From Rhizobiaceae bacterium CPCC 101076 (GTDB taxonomy: Bacteria > Pseudomonadota > Alphaproteobacteria > Rhizobiales > Methylopilaceae): a stretch of 64,000 bases of DNA. The position numbers and the translations under genes were made by a program. The notes under the pieces were generated by a model. It searched no databases. It saw only the letters and a program-made list of their open reading frames with translations, and was not told the DNA's origin. The DNA is taken from the NCBI GenBank assembly GCA_003347645.1, contig QDFX01000001.1, positions 1 through 64,000 of the forward strand. Reading direction: 5' to 3'. The first letter of the stretch is position 1. Each line of letters opens with the position of its first letter. This document shows positions 1-7,825 of the stretch, piece after piece.

Positions 1-11
1 GGTTGGGCCTT

Positions 12-152
12 CCTGAGCCGGATGCGCAGTATCGTGTCGAAGGATGGCGGCAGGCTCGGAGTGTGCGGCGATCCTTCGACACGGCTCGCTTCGCGAGTCC
101 GGCTCAGGATGAGGCTTTCAACTCGCCGTCATTGCCGGGCTTGTCCCGGCAA
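12..152. repeat. Palindromic intergenic element at left edge
   Basis: Nested inverted repeats are visible. An 11-bp arm at 12-22 pairs with 98-108, an inner 13-bp arm at 33-45 pairs with 71-83, and a separate 9-bp hairpin has arms at 131-139 and 144-152. There is no convincing reading frame on either strand. This is the kind of extragenic palindrome common between alphaproteobacterial genes. The rest of 1-320 holds only this element and the next repeat. Confidence 0.7.
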
Positions 153-200
153 TCCAGCCCGGCGCCCGCGGTTTCGCCCGGGCATGAGGGCGTGGTGGAG

Positions 201-310
201 TCCGGGGCCCAGCGCATGAGTGCGCCGCAGGCGCTCAATAGAATTGGCGGCTTCGCCGCGAGGAACGCTGGGTCCCGTTTCTCGGGATGCAGGTGCGCCG
301 CACCCGGACC
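201..310. repeat. Intergenic repeat D, copy 1
   Basis: About 110 bp that closely match 3147-3258 in the same orientation. Both begin with a CCGGGGCCCAGCG block, carry a CGCCGCAGGCGCTC segment and a GGCGGC hairpin, return through GAGGAACGCTGGG, and end in CACCCGGACCGG. The first and last blocks can pair. The two copies are direct repeats bracketing the 69-residue gene and the chromate-resistance pair. Confidence 0.75.
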
Positions 311-320
311 GGACGCGGGC

Positions 321-530
321 TCAGATGTCGCGCGGCATCCGGTCGGCGGGGACGCAGCTCCACTTCCGGACCGTCCATTCCGGATGGAGCACGTTCCACT
401 TCGCGATCTCCGGCTGGCCGTAATGCATGCACTGGAAGGGCGTCGCATTATCCGCGGCGAAGGTGAGTTGCACCTGCTTGCAGGTGTCCGGGCTCTGGGC
501 GAGGCAGACGGAGAGGGCGAGTACCAGCAT
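321..530 (-). CDS. Small conserved hypothetical protein, 69 residues
   Basis: Function unknown. The protein opens with a short hydrophobic stretch (MLVLALSVCLA), then has a spaced pair of cysteines (C17 and C34), and ends with a Trp/Cys-rich block (WTVRKWSC). It resembles small proteins I recall from Rhizobiales with a DPxxCK-like segment, but I cannot give a family name. The start is ATG at 530, because AGGA lies about seven bases upstream. A longer in-frame extension across chrA is a shadow. It is the last gene after chrB-like and chrA on the same strand, separated by 140 bp, so membership of that unit is uncertain. The N-terminus could be an uncleaved anchor or a short signal. Confidence 0.6.
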   Translation of the reverse strand: MLVLALSVCLAQSPDTCKQVQLTFAADNATPFQCMHYGQPEIAKWNVLHPEWTVRKWSCVPADRMPRDI

Positions 531-670
531 TCGGGATTCCTGTGTCGCGTTTCGCGTCCGCTCATGCGGGGCGCGTTCGCAGCGGAGCAAGAACGGGGCC
601 ACGTTCGTGTGAAACGAAACACAGATGGCCCCAAATCCGGTCGGAAATGAGAGGACAGCAGCCCCTGCGA

Positions 671-2056
671 CTAAAGGCCCAGCAACAGGCCCAGTCCGGC
701 GCAGATCCCCAGGGTCGGCAGCATGCCAAGGCGCAGCCGGAACAAGACGAACGCCGCGACGGCCGACAGGGCCAGCGCCCACCAGTCGACAGAGGACAGG
801 ATGGGGAGGTCTGGGCCGATTCCCGCGATCTCGAACCTCCGGACCTCCCGGAAGACGACATGGATGCCGAACCAGAGTGCGAGATTCATCACCACGCCGA
901 CGACTGCCGCCGTAATCGCGGACAGAGCGGCCGACAGCGCGCGGTTTCCGCGAAGGGACTCGACATAGGGCGCGCCGAGGAAGATCCAGAGGAAGCAGGG
1001 GGCGAACGTGACCCAGATGGTCAGTAAGGCGCCGAGGCACGCCGCCGCGATGGGATCGAGCGTGCCCGGATCGCGCATCGCGGCGAGGAAGCCGACAAAC
1101 TGCAGCACCAGGATGAGCGGACCGGGCGTCGTCTCGGCGAGGCCGAGCCCGTCGACCATCTCCCCCGGCGCGAGCCAGCCGAAGCCATCGACGGCGGCCT
1201 GCGCGACATAGGCAAGAACCGCGTATGCGCCGCCGAAGGTGACGACCGCCATCGAGCTGAAGAAGGTTCCGATCTCAGTCCAGACGCTGTGGGATCCGGT
1301 GATCAGCCAGAGCAAAGCGACGGGGCCGAGCCAGATGGGGAGCCAGACCGCGAGAACAGTCAGCGCCCGGCGGCGCGACGGCTGGGCGTGCTGGAGTTCG
1401 CCCCGCTCGAACATGCGATCGACGACGCCGACGATGTCCGGCCCCGAACCCTTGTGACCGTTGCCGGAAAAGAGCTCGGGGGCCTTGAGGCTGCCGATCC
1501 AGCCGACGAGGCCGGCAGCCGCAATGATGAGCGGAAAGGGGATGCGGAGGACGAAGATCGCGAGGAACGCGGCGACGGCGATGGCGACCATCGCGCGGTT
1601 CCTGAGTGCGCGCTTGCCGATCCGCAGCACGGCCTCGACCACGATCGCGAGGACAGCGGCCTTGACCCCGAGGAAGGCGGCGTCGACGAGCGGGGCGTGG
1701 CGGTAGAAGACGTAGAGAACGCTCAAGCCCAGCATCACCAGCGCGCCGGGCACGACGAACAGTATTCCGGCGATGAGCCCGCCGAGCGTGCGATGCATCA
1801 GCCAGCCGATATAGATGGCGAGCTGCTGGGCTTCGGGGCCGGGCAGCAGCATGCAATAGTTGAGCGCGTGCAGGAAACGCTGTTCGCCGATCCAGCGGCG
1901 CTCCTCGACGAGCTCGCGGTGCATCAATGCGATCTGGCCGGCGGGACCGCCAAAGCTGAGGAAGCCGATCCTGGCCCAGACCCTGGTGGCCTCGGCGAGG
2001 GTGGGTTTCTCCGGAACCGAGACGGCCTCTTCGGCGGCGGTGGAAGTGATGGTCAT
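671..2056 (-). CDS. chrA: Chromate transporter ChrA
   Basis: Membrane transporter of the CHR family, which exports chromate from the cytoplasm. The 461-residue length fits the two-domain form. Each half carries a family signature: FGGPAG at residues 35-40 followed by PGPEAQQL near 72-79, and in the second half FGGAYAVL followed by a TTPGPL block. About ten hydrophobic segments are visible. I start it at 2056 because GAGGGAGG lies just upstream. The frame continues 23 residues further but would overlap the upstream gene. The rhodanese-ChrB gene ends 11 bp before it on the same strand, so the two form an operon. CHR proteins sometimes move sulfate, but the ChrB-domain partner favours chromate. 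Confidence 0.93.
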   Translation of the reverse strand: MTITSTAAEEAVSVPEKPTLAEATRVWARIGFLSFGGPAGQIALMHRELVEERRWIGEQRFLHALNYCMLLPGPEAQQLAIYIGWLMHRTLGGLIAGILFVVPGALVMLGLSVLYVFYRHAPLVDAAFLGVKAAVLAIVVEAVLRIGKRALRNRAMVAIAVAAFLAIFVLRIPFPLIIAAAGLVGWIGSLKAPELFSGNGHKGSGPDIVGVVDRMFERGELQHAQPSRRRALTVLAVWLPIWLGPVALLWLITGSHSVWTEIGTFFSSMAVVTFGGAYAVLAYVAQAAVDGFGWLAPGEMVDGLGLAETTPGPLILVLQFVGFLAAMRDPGTLDPIAAACLGALLTIWVTFAPCFLWIFLGAPYVESLRGNRALSAALSAITAAVVGVVMNLALWFGIHVVFREVRRFEIAGIGPDLPILSSVDWWALALSAVAAFVLFRLRLGMLPTLGICAGLGLLLGL

Positions 2057-2067
2057 GCCGGCCTCCC

Positions 2068-2892
2068 TCACGCTTTCGAGGGAGAGGGCCAGTTGTGGGT
2101 CTCCTCGACCGCGTCGCGGCTCCATCGATAGAACGCATCGTAGAGGAGAAGGCCGGCGTCGAGCTGCTCGAGATCGTCGCGGAACATGCGCGACAGCCCG
2201 AGTGAGGCGGCGAGCAGGCCGGACGCCTGCGGAGACAGGTCGAGGCGGGCGGTGTCGGCGGCTCGCACGATCAGCGCCAGCCGTTCAAGGGCTTCGGATT
2301 TGAGGCCGAACTCATCGATCATCGTATCGAAGGTGCAGCGGGTGCCGCGATGGCTCCAGAAGACGCCCTCGATGTCGAACGGCGTCGCCGCGAACCGATC
2401 GGCCACCGACATGACCTCGCCGGCGGCGACAAACAGGAAGACCGCGCTTGGATCGACGAACCGGCGGATCAGCCAGGGGCAGGCGATGCGGTCGACCTTC
2501 GGCCTCGCACGGGTGACCCAGACGGTGCGTCCGCGCTCGTCGCGCTTCGGCAGGTTCTTGGTGTCGACAAGAAGCCCGCCGGCATTCCGCCAGGCTTCGA
2601 AACCGCCCTCCAGCGTTTCGGCCGGCACGCCTTCGTGCCGAAGCCAGGCGGCCGCGCCCTGACTGAGCTTCAGGCCTTTCTGGCAGACGACCACGACGGA
2701 CTTTCCGGTCAGTTCGGGCGCCCAGAGCGACACGGTGGAATGATCCCTCGGTGCCGCGCCCGGCAGGGTGCGCGGGTCGGCCGCGACGTCCTCGGGAAGG
2801 CGGACATCGACGATGATCGGCGCGCTCGGCTGGCCGATCAGACGGGACAATTGGGACGTGGTGATTTCGGTATTCGACGGCATGGCGTCCAT
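2068..2892 (-). CDS. Rhodanese-ChrB domain chromate-resistance protein
   Basis: A 274-residue cytoplasmic protein with two parts. Residues about 10-105 form a rhodanese domain with the active-site loop Cys at position 70 (CQKGLKLS), which would carry persulfide sulfur. From about residue 125 it matches the C-terminal ChrB chromate-resistance domain, with TRARPKVDRIACPWLIRRF near 128-146. ChrB proteins act as chromate sensors or accessory factors for ChrA. It lies immediately upstream of chrA with an 11-bp gap. The start could be 2892 or the Met three codons later. Whether it binds DNA is not visible, because the usual ChrB N-terminal region is replaced by the rhodanese. Confidence 0.88.
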   Translation of the reverse strand: MDAMPSNTEITTSQLSRLIGQPSAPIIVDVRLPEDVAADPRTLPGAAPRDHSTVSLWAPELTGKSVVVVCQKGLKLSQGAAAWLRHEGVPAETLEGGFEAWRNAGGLLVDTKNLPKRDERGRTVWVTRARPKVDRIACPWLIRRFVDPSAVFLFVAAGEVMSVADRFAATPFDIEGVFWSHRGTRCTFDTMIDEFGLKSEALERLALIVRAADTARLDLSPQASGLLAASLGLSRMFRDDLEQLDAGLLLYDAFYRWSRDAVEETHNWPSPSKA

Positions 2893-3020
2893 CCCTGTTG
2901 GGGAGGTGGAACGCGATGTTCGGCTGCCGCCTCACGGGGTGATCGCGAATGACCCCTTGCCATTGGTTGTATGCGACGGATGGGCGGTGTCAAGCGGGGG
3001 AGGTGGTGTTTCGCTTTCTT

Positions 3021-3098
3021 CGTCATCCTCCAACTTGACCGGAGGATCCATGCCATCTGGCAGGCGCTCTATGGGTCCGGTCGAGCCGGAGGATGACG
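3021..3098. repeat. Long intergenic palindrome
   Basis: An 11-bp arm at 3021-3031 (CGTCATCCTCC) pairs perfectly with 3088-3098. Inside it, a GACCGGA-GATCCAT segment pairs imperfectly with ATGGGTCCGGTC. It sits in the 374-bp gap between the ChrB-like gene and the DUF4242 gene, next to repeat D copy 2. I see no coding frame in this gap. Confidence 0.65.
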
Positions 3099-3146
3099 GC
3101 GTCGCGGGCTTTCCCGTTCCCCGGACAAGTGCGCGAAGCGCGCCGA

Positions 3147-3258
3147 TCCGGGGCCCAGCGTTTATGTACGCCGCAGGCGCTCGATAGATAAAGGGCGGCT
3201 GCGCCGCCGAGGAACGCTGGGCCCCGTTCTCGGTATGGGCTTCGCCCACCCGGACCGG
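3147..3258. repeat. Intergenic repeat D, copy 2
   Basis: Second copy of the element at 201-310, in the same orientation and with the same block order. The central hairpin differs in sequence but keeps its pairing (GGCGGCTGCGCCGCC here, GGCGGCTTCGCCGC in copy 1). It ends eight bases from the stop codon of the DUF4242 gene. Confidence 0.75.
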
Positions 3259-3266
3259 GACGGGTC

Positions 3267-3539
3267 TCACTCGGCCGTGACGGGGTCGATCACGCGGTGG
3301 ACCTTCAGCACGGCGTCGGCCGGGAAGCCGCCGCGTTTCGCGTGCTCGCGGATGATCTCGGCGTCCGGCGCGCGATAGATGCAGAACAGCTTGTCGTCGG
3401 TGACGTAGCTGTGGACCCACTGGATGTCGGGACCGAGCTCGCGCAGCACATTGCAGGAGGTCTGCGAGGCGGCCTTCAGCTCCTCGGGGCTCAGGGAGCC
3501 GGCGCCGGGCATGTTCCTCTCGATGACGAATTCGGGCAT
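3267..3539 (-). CDS. DUF4242 (SCO4226-like) domain protein
   Basis: A 90-residue protein matching the DUF4242 family, small ferredoxin-fold proteins of which one member (SCO4226) binds nickel. The family pattern is clear: MPEFVIERNMPGAG at the start, a central QWVHSYVTDDKLFCIYRAP block, and the ending DAEIIREHAKRGGFPAD. I chose ATG at 3539, because the longer frame upstream lacks protein-like composition. It stands alone between a repeat and the small hydrophilic genes. The physiological role is unknown, and whether this member binds metal cannot be told from sequence. Confidence 0.85.
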   Translation of the reverse strand: MPEFVIERNMPGAGSLSPEELKAASQTSCNVLRELGPDIQWVHSYVTDDKLFCIYRAPDAEIIREHAKRGGFPADAVLKVHRVIDPVTAE

Positions 3540-3639
3540 TGGCGTGTCCTCGCAAAGTTCTTCTTCGTTGAAGGCGCCGAGCCTAGCAGCACGCTGGGCA
3601 CGACGCGCTCCTTTTATTGCGCGCGGGAGAGCCGCCGCC

Positions 3640-3909
3640 CTAGTGCTTCTCCTCGGCCGGGCTGTGCTGCTGTGGCTTGTGTCCCTCCTGGCCACCGCGA
3701 TTGTGCTTGTTGTGATCGCGGCTCTCCTGATTGACGCCGCCCCGGCTGACCGCGAACTCGCTCTGGCGGGCGTCGCCGTCGTTAGGGCGCGGCATTGGAG
3801 CGTCGCGGCCCACCTGCTGGCGCTCGTCGGCGAGCCGGCGTTCGTCGGGCATGTCGTCCTTGCGTTCCAGCGTCCTCAGCTGCTGCTCGTGTGTCTTTCC
3901 GCCCTGCAT
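3640..3909 (-). CDS. Small hydrophilic protein, unknown function
   Basis: An 89-residue, highly charged protein with no hydrophobic core, rich in Arg, Asp, Glu, His and Gln. It resembles an intrinsically disordered, hydrophilin-type stress protein by composition only. A good AGGAG site lies seven bases before ATG 3909. It follows the next gene on the same strand after 10 bp, so the two are probably co-transcribed. The product is unrecognised, and its reality rests on the ribosome site and tight spacing. Confidence 0.55.
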   Translation of the reverse strand: MQGGKTHEQQLRTLERKDDMPDERRLADERQQVGRDAPMPRPNDGDARQSEFAVSRGGVNQESRDHNKHNRGGQEGHKPQQHSPAEEKH

Positions 3910-3919
3910 GATGATCTCC

Positions 3920-4138
3920 TCAGCGTGGCTGGCGCTTGTTCAGCGCGTCGGGTTTGTCGATGCCGCCTTGCGGATTGGTGTCGTTCTCGACATCGCCCTC
4001 GATCGTGGTCTCGCCCTGTGCGTCCGCCAGTTCGTCCGGCGTGACGCCGGCCATGGTGACACCCTTCGAGCCGCCGATCATCGGATTGCCCTTCAGATCG
4101 GAATCGTTTGGCTCTCTCTGCTTCAGATGCTTGCTCAT
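3920..4138 (-). CDS. Small hydrophilic protein, unknown function
   Basis: A 72-residue acidic hydrophilic protein starting MSKHLKQREPNDSDLKGNP. I have seen similar short proteins in Rhizobiales but know no function. It has no transmembrane segment and no cysteine. I set the start at 4138, where GCGAGCGGAG precedes the ATG. An in-frame Met 11 codons earlier has no better site. It is the upstream partner of the 89-residue hydrophilic protein. Confidence 0.6.
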   Translation of the reverse strand: MSKHLKQREPNDSDLKGNPMIGGSKGVTMAGVTPDELADAQGETTIEGDVENDTNPQGGIDKPDALNKRQPR

Positions 4139-4307
4139 GGCTCCGCTCGCATTGACGTCCCCGAGGACCAACGCCGCGCGGTCGGCGAGGTTTCCGACAT
4201 TTAGGCGCGGTCCGGAAACGTGCGATGGGGGATTTCGGTCGGCGGCGTGCCGGATTTATGATGCCGCCGCGCACGTTCTGGATGCGCTGCCGCCCGGGAG
4301 GCGACCC

Positions 4308-4643
4308 GTGAGCACTTCGGACAGCGAGCCGCCGGTCGAGCCGGTCTTCCGCAACGGCACCGTCACGGTGGTCGGCATCTTCCTGGCGTTCTCGCTCGGC
4401 TTCATGTCGCAATGGGCCGGCAACCCGCTGCCGACCCAGCCGATCGACGCGCCGATCATCCTGCTGCTGTCCGTCGGCGTGGTGCTGCAGATCTACGCGC
4501 TGGCGCGCCTCCTCGATCTCCGCTCGACCGAGCGGCGGGTCTACAACCACGCGAAGAATGTGTTCCTGGTCGCGGTGTCGATCATGAGCCTGGGCGTGGT
4601 GTCGGCGCTGGTGATCGATTTGTGGCGGATGCAGGGGAACTGA
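4308..4643 (+). CDS. Small three-helix inner-membrane protein
   Basis: A 111-residue protein with three likely membrane segments at about residues 19-35, 49-67 and 85-104, joined by short charged loops. The family is not recognised. The start is inferred as GTG at 4308, because GGGAGG lies just before it; the open frame further upstream is antisense to the hydrophilic genes. It is followed 61 bp later by the SRAP gene on the same strand. The 169 bp upstream, between divergent genes, should hold its promoter. Confidence 0.7.
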   Translation: MSTSDSEPPVEPVFRNGTVTVVGIFLAFSLGFMSQWAGNPLPTQPIDAPIILLLSVGVVLQIYALARLLDLRSTERRVYNHAKNVFLVAVSIMSLGVVSALVIDLWRMQGN

Positions 4644-4704
4644 CCGGAGAGCGCCAGGTGCAATCCGCCTTGCGCACGTCGTTCCGAACGGCGATTTCTC
4701 ATCC

Positions 4705-5373
4705 ATGTGCGGACGCGTCGTTCAAACCATGCCCCATGAGGCCATGCGGCGGCTGTTCAAGGCGCCCCAGGGCGATCTCTTCAACGCGCCGCCGCGCTGG
4801 AACGGCGCGCCGACCGACAAGCTCGCCGTGGTGCGCCGCAACCACGAGGCCGGCGAGAACTCGCTCGACCTGATCCGCTGGGGGCTTGTCCCGCATTTCG
4901 CCAAGGACCTGAAGGTCGGCGCGAGCCTCATCAATGCCCGCTGCGAGACGGTGGCCACCAAGCCCGCCTTCCGCGGTGCCTGGGCCAAGAGGAGGCGGTG
5001 CCTGATCCCGGTCGACGGCTTCTACGAGTGGAAGCGCGAGGGCAAGGTGAAGCAGCCCTATGCGCTGGCGCTGAAGGGCGGCGAGCCGATGGCTTTGGCC
5101 GGGCTGTGGGAGAACTGGAAGGACCCGGCGACCGGCGAATGGGTGCGCACCTTCACCGTGCTGACCACCGCGCCGAACGAACTCATCGCCCCGCTGCACG
5201 ACCGCATGCCGGTGATCGTGCCGCACGAGGACTGGGACCTCTGGCTCTCGGGCGAGGACGCGACCGCGCTGATGAAGCCGCTGCCGGCGGAAGAGATGGA
5301 GATGTGGACCGTGTCCACGGCGGTGAACAAGGTCGGGAACGAGGGCGCGGAATTGTGGGAGCGGGTGGGGTAG
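4705..5373 (+). CDS. SRAP domain protein (YedK/HMCES family)
   Basis: A 222-residue SOS-response-associated peptidase family protein. Such proteins form a thiazolidine DNA-protein crosslink through Cys2 at abasic sites in single-stranded DNA, shielding them from breakage. All key residues are present: Cys2 exposed after Met removal (MCGR), the NARCE motif at 78-82, Glu108 in GFYEWK, and His165 in LHDRMP. The length matches the family. It is a single gene with a convergent neighbour, and I saw no clear LexA box upstream. The older reading of the family as a protease is less likely than DNA repair. Confidence 0.93.
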   Translation: MCGRVVQTMPHEAMRRLFKAPQGDLFNAPPRWNGAPTDKLAVVRRNHEAGENSLDLIRWGLVPHFAKDLKVGASLINARCETVATKPAFRGAWAKRRRCLIPVDGFYEWKREGKVKQPYALALKGGEPMALAGLWENWKDPATGEWVRTFTVLTTAPNELIAPLHDRMPVIVPHEDWDLWLSGEDATALMKPLPAEEMEMWTVSTAVNKVGNEGAELWERVG

Positions 5374-5419
5374 CCGCCTCGCAATACGAGGCGGCCTCTC
5401 CGGGCGCGGGAGAGGCCGC
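5374..5419. terminator. Convergent-gene hairpins
   Basis: Two overlapping perfect hairpins follow the SRAP stop codon. Arms 5374-5381 and 5387-5394 form one, and arms 5391-5401 and 5409-5419 form the other. They share four bases, so only one can form at a time. There is no long U run, but the position between convergent genes suits a bidirectional terminator. Confidence 0.5.
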
Positions 5420-5475
5420 AGGATGCCGGGGTCACGCCGGGTGGGGCGGGTGACGCCAGGCGCCTGAGGCGAGGC

Positions 5476-5799
5476 TCAATCCTCGACGCAGACGGTGACG
5501 ATCCGGCCACCCTTGCGCCGCTCCTGCCAGCACTCCTCGTCATCCTGAGAGGCGGCGATGGCGGCGGCGGTGAGAACTCCGACGCCCATCAGCGCGCCGA
5601 ACGCGGGGCCGTGGTGATGCGGCTTCGGGCCGGCCTTCTTCGGCGGCGCCTTGAAGTCCTTCGGGCCGGGGCCCGGAAACTTCGGGTTCGGCTTGTTCTG
5701 GAATTCGTTCGGGCCATTCCAGCCGGCAAAGGCCGGAGCGGCGGTGCCGAGCGCCAGCGAAGCGGCGACGACAGCGATGGTGACGGTTTTCAGCGACAT
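5476..5799 (-). CDS. Exported Pro/Lys-rich small protein
   Basis: A 107-residue protein with a clear signal peptide (residues 1-26, ending APAFA before GWNGPNEF). A proline-lysine-histidine-rich linker follows at about 30-65 (PNPKFPGPGPKDF, KPHHHGPAFG), then a short hydrophobic glycine/alanine segment at about 68-84, and a charged tail with two cysteines (residues 90 and 104). It is probably periplasmic or anchored by the second segment. The family is unrecognised; similar tails occur in small Rhizobiales exported proteins. It stands alone, and the 214 bp on its upstream side lead into the AT-rich island. Confidence 0.75.
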   Translation of the reverse strand: MSLKTVTIAVVAASLALGTAAPAFAGWNGPNEFQNKPNPKFPGPGPKDFKAPPKKAGPKPHHHGPAFGALMGVGVLTAAAIAASQDDEECWQERRKGGRIVTVCVED

Positions 5800-6013
5800 G
5801 GTCCGTTTCCTTCCTGGGGGCGGGGGCTTCGGAAAGCCCGGCTGCCTGCCCCGATGACCATTGGTCGATGGGACGGACGGGAAGGTTCAAACGGGAGTTG
5901 TCGGTGAGCGTCCAATCGAGATTGGGCGACTTGGCGGGCTGATCGTCAAGTTGCGAACTGATTGCCCCGCTGCATGAGCATGCTGGGCTCGCGAAGCGGG
6001 GAGGAAACTAATT

Positions 6014-7324
6014 TCAACCCATTTTATCTCGAATGGACTTCGCTCGGTCTCTATCTTTTGAGCAATCGAAATATATCCTCGTCGGTTTTGCTGGTATTGC
6101 TTGAACTAGCTGGCTAACGCGACCTAGAGGTTCGTGCTCACCGTCAGCCTCAACCATAATATTCTTTAAGAAATTTCGATCCATAACGTCATATTGCTTG
6201 TAAGCTTTTCCCGGGAGGCGATCCGCGAAGAATGCGATGTTTTCGCTTCTCAAAGCTTCAATGAATTTCGAAGCTTTCTCGCGTCTTATTTCTCCTGTCT
6301 CGGAAGAAGGTAGATCCAAGCATTTGTAAGTGTCTCGATTTAGGTATCGATTTGCCAGCGCATTCGCGGGATGATTATTGGCGTCTGCTATCAATTTCAC
6401 TAATGACAAAACGGAAGAATCATCTAGATTCATATAATTATCCAGGGCTTGATTATCTTTATTTCTAAAGAAGGTAATAAGTGGGTGTGAATTAATCGAA
6501 TTAAATTGTTGATCGACTTCCGATACTGTCTTGTAGATGATGTCAGAAGCCATGTGCTGTACACCGCGCGTCGTCTTATGAAAATAAATATTCTGATACA
6601 TTTTCATATATGAAAGCACGAATTCTTCGACAACGCTGACGCCCTTCTTCTGAACAACGAACGAATATTCGTAGATTCCCTCGATTGGATCGACGCATAT
6701 TTTCGATATCTTCAGGCTGTCCAGTAGCCACTCAAGGTCAATCGCGGTGGATCGAACTCCAGTATAATAGCGATCGCGCATTAGAAAATCGAGTCGATCG
6801 CAGTCTAGTTGAGAAGAGATTATCGTTTGATATGGATCGTTTCCAGATTCTTGTTCAAAGAAAAGGGCAGTCTCATCAAGAATGTTATTTTTATCTAAAA
6901 TCTCTGCGGTTCTTGATTTTCGTATTATTTCAAGCGTGTAGGCTTCGTGCGATTGATTGAGCTCTAGTTTCGAGGATACTTCTTCAAAGACGTGCGAATA
7001 GGGGCCGTGGCCCACATCGTGAAGTAGTGCGGCTGCAAGAGTTGCCAGGCGGCGCCGAGGGTGGTCGTCCGCAGGAAGTTGCTGGTTGCGTTCGAAAACG
7101 TCCAGCATTCTTCGAGCCATCTGCATCGCACCAAGCACATGCGAAAAGCGAGTATGAGTTGCGCCTGGATAAACGAACTCAGAGAATCCGAGCTGCTTAA
7201 TCCGCCTCAAGCGCTGCACTGGGGCCGTCTGTACGAGTTCCCAAAGCATTACGTCTTCGGGTCTCTTCGTAGAGAAGGCGATCAAATTATGAATCGGATC
7301 GCGAATTCTCTGATCTTTGTCCAT
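6014..7324 (-). CDS. HD-domain phosphohydrolase (YwfO/dGTPase-like)
   Basis: A 436-residue protein with an intact HD metal site: His62 in TRFSHVLG, His102-Asp103 in HDVGHGPYSH, and Asp174 in SQLDCDRLDF. It belongs to the SAMHD1/dGTPase-like HD superfamily (COG1078 type) and closely resembles Bacillus YwfO in layout. It would hydrolyse a nucleotide, perhaps a dNTP, but the substrate is unknown. The gene is strikingly AT-rich; in 6421-6480 only 16 of 60 bases are G or C by my count. It begins six bases after the YwgA-like gene, with its ribosome site overlapping that stop codon, so translation is coupled. The composition suggests horizontal transfer. Confidence 0.88.
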   Translation of the reverse strand: MDKDQRIRDPIHNLIAFSTKRPEDVMLWELVQTAPVQRLRRIKQLGFSEFVYPGATHTRFSHVLGAMQMARRMLDVFERNQQLPADDHPRRRLATLAAALLHDVGHGPYSHVFEEVSSKLELNQSHEAYTLEIIRKSRTAEILDKNNILDETALFFEQESGNDPYQTIISSQLDCDRLDFLMRDRYYTGVRSTAIDLEWLLDSLKISKICVDPIEGIYEYSFVVQKKGVSVVEEFVLSYMKMYQNIYFHKTTRGVQHMASDIIYKTVSEVDQQFNSINSHPLITFFRNKDNQALDNYMNLDDSSVLSLVKLIADANNHPANALANRYLNRDTYKCLDLPSSETGEIRREKASKFIEALRSENIAFFADRLPGKAYKQYDVMDRNFLKNIMVEADGEHEPLGRVSQLVQAIPAKPTRIYFDCSKDRDRAKSIRDKMG

Positions 7325-7330
7325 ATTACC

Positions 7331-7825
7331 TTAGTGAGGAAGATGGCCTAAGATCTCTGGAGCCTTCGCGAGAACTGCCGGAGAAGCCTTGGCGGGTTTC
7401 ATTGCGACTGTGCGTTGTCGAGCAGTCTCTTCGTCTAACCCGCGATTCCTAAAAAATAAATATGTCGCAGCAACTTCAAGCTGAATTGTTGTGTATTTGG
7501 CGAGGGCAGCCAACGCTTTTACATGGTCATGAGAAAGTTCGGGTCGAGTGGGTATCGACTCGATCAACTTGTAGGACGTCATAAAGAAATTGTTGTCTCC
7601 CAACTGCTGCTCGTCCTCTTCAATAAGGCCAGAGAATGTTAGGTAGTCAGCAGCCTGAGCAATCTCCACACTGAAGGGACCATAGTCCCTTAGGTCGAAC
7701 TGAATGTTACAATCGACGCCTGCGCTCGCCATTAGATAGGCAAGCTTCTGGAGACGCTTCTTACCGTCGATTTTTTTGTGTGGCATCGCCTTCAACAAGG
7801 CAAGCACTAGCTCATCAGGTGCCAT
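7331..7825 (-). CDS. YwgA family protein
   Basis: A 164-residue protein resembling the Bacillus YwgA family. The hallmark is KKIDGKKRLQKLAYLM near residues 15-30, followed by a DYGPFS element near residue 50. In Bacillus, ywgA sits beside the HD protein gene ywfO, and the same pair is seen here. The conserved core resembles the DNA- or protein-binding fold of SocA/Panacea-type proteins, but that is an inference. The start at 7825 is set by GGAGG about seven bases upstream; a 94-residue upstream extension is not protein-like. AT-rich like its partner. Function unknown; it may regulate or sense for the HD enzyme. Confidence 0.78.
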   Translation of the reverse strand: MAPDELVLALLKAMPHKKIDGKKRLQKLAYLMASAGVDCNIQFDLRDYGPFSVEIAQAADYLTFSGLIEEDEQQLGDNNFFMTSYKLIESIPTRPELSHDHVKALAALAKYTTIQLEVAATYLFFRNRGLDEETARQRTVAMKPAKASPAVLAKAPEILGHLPH

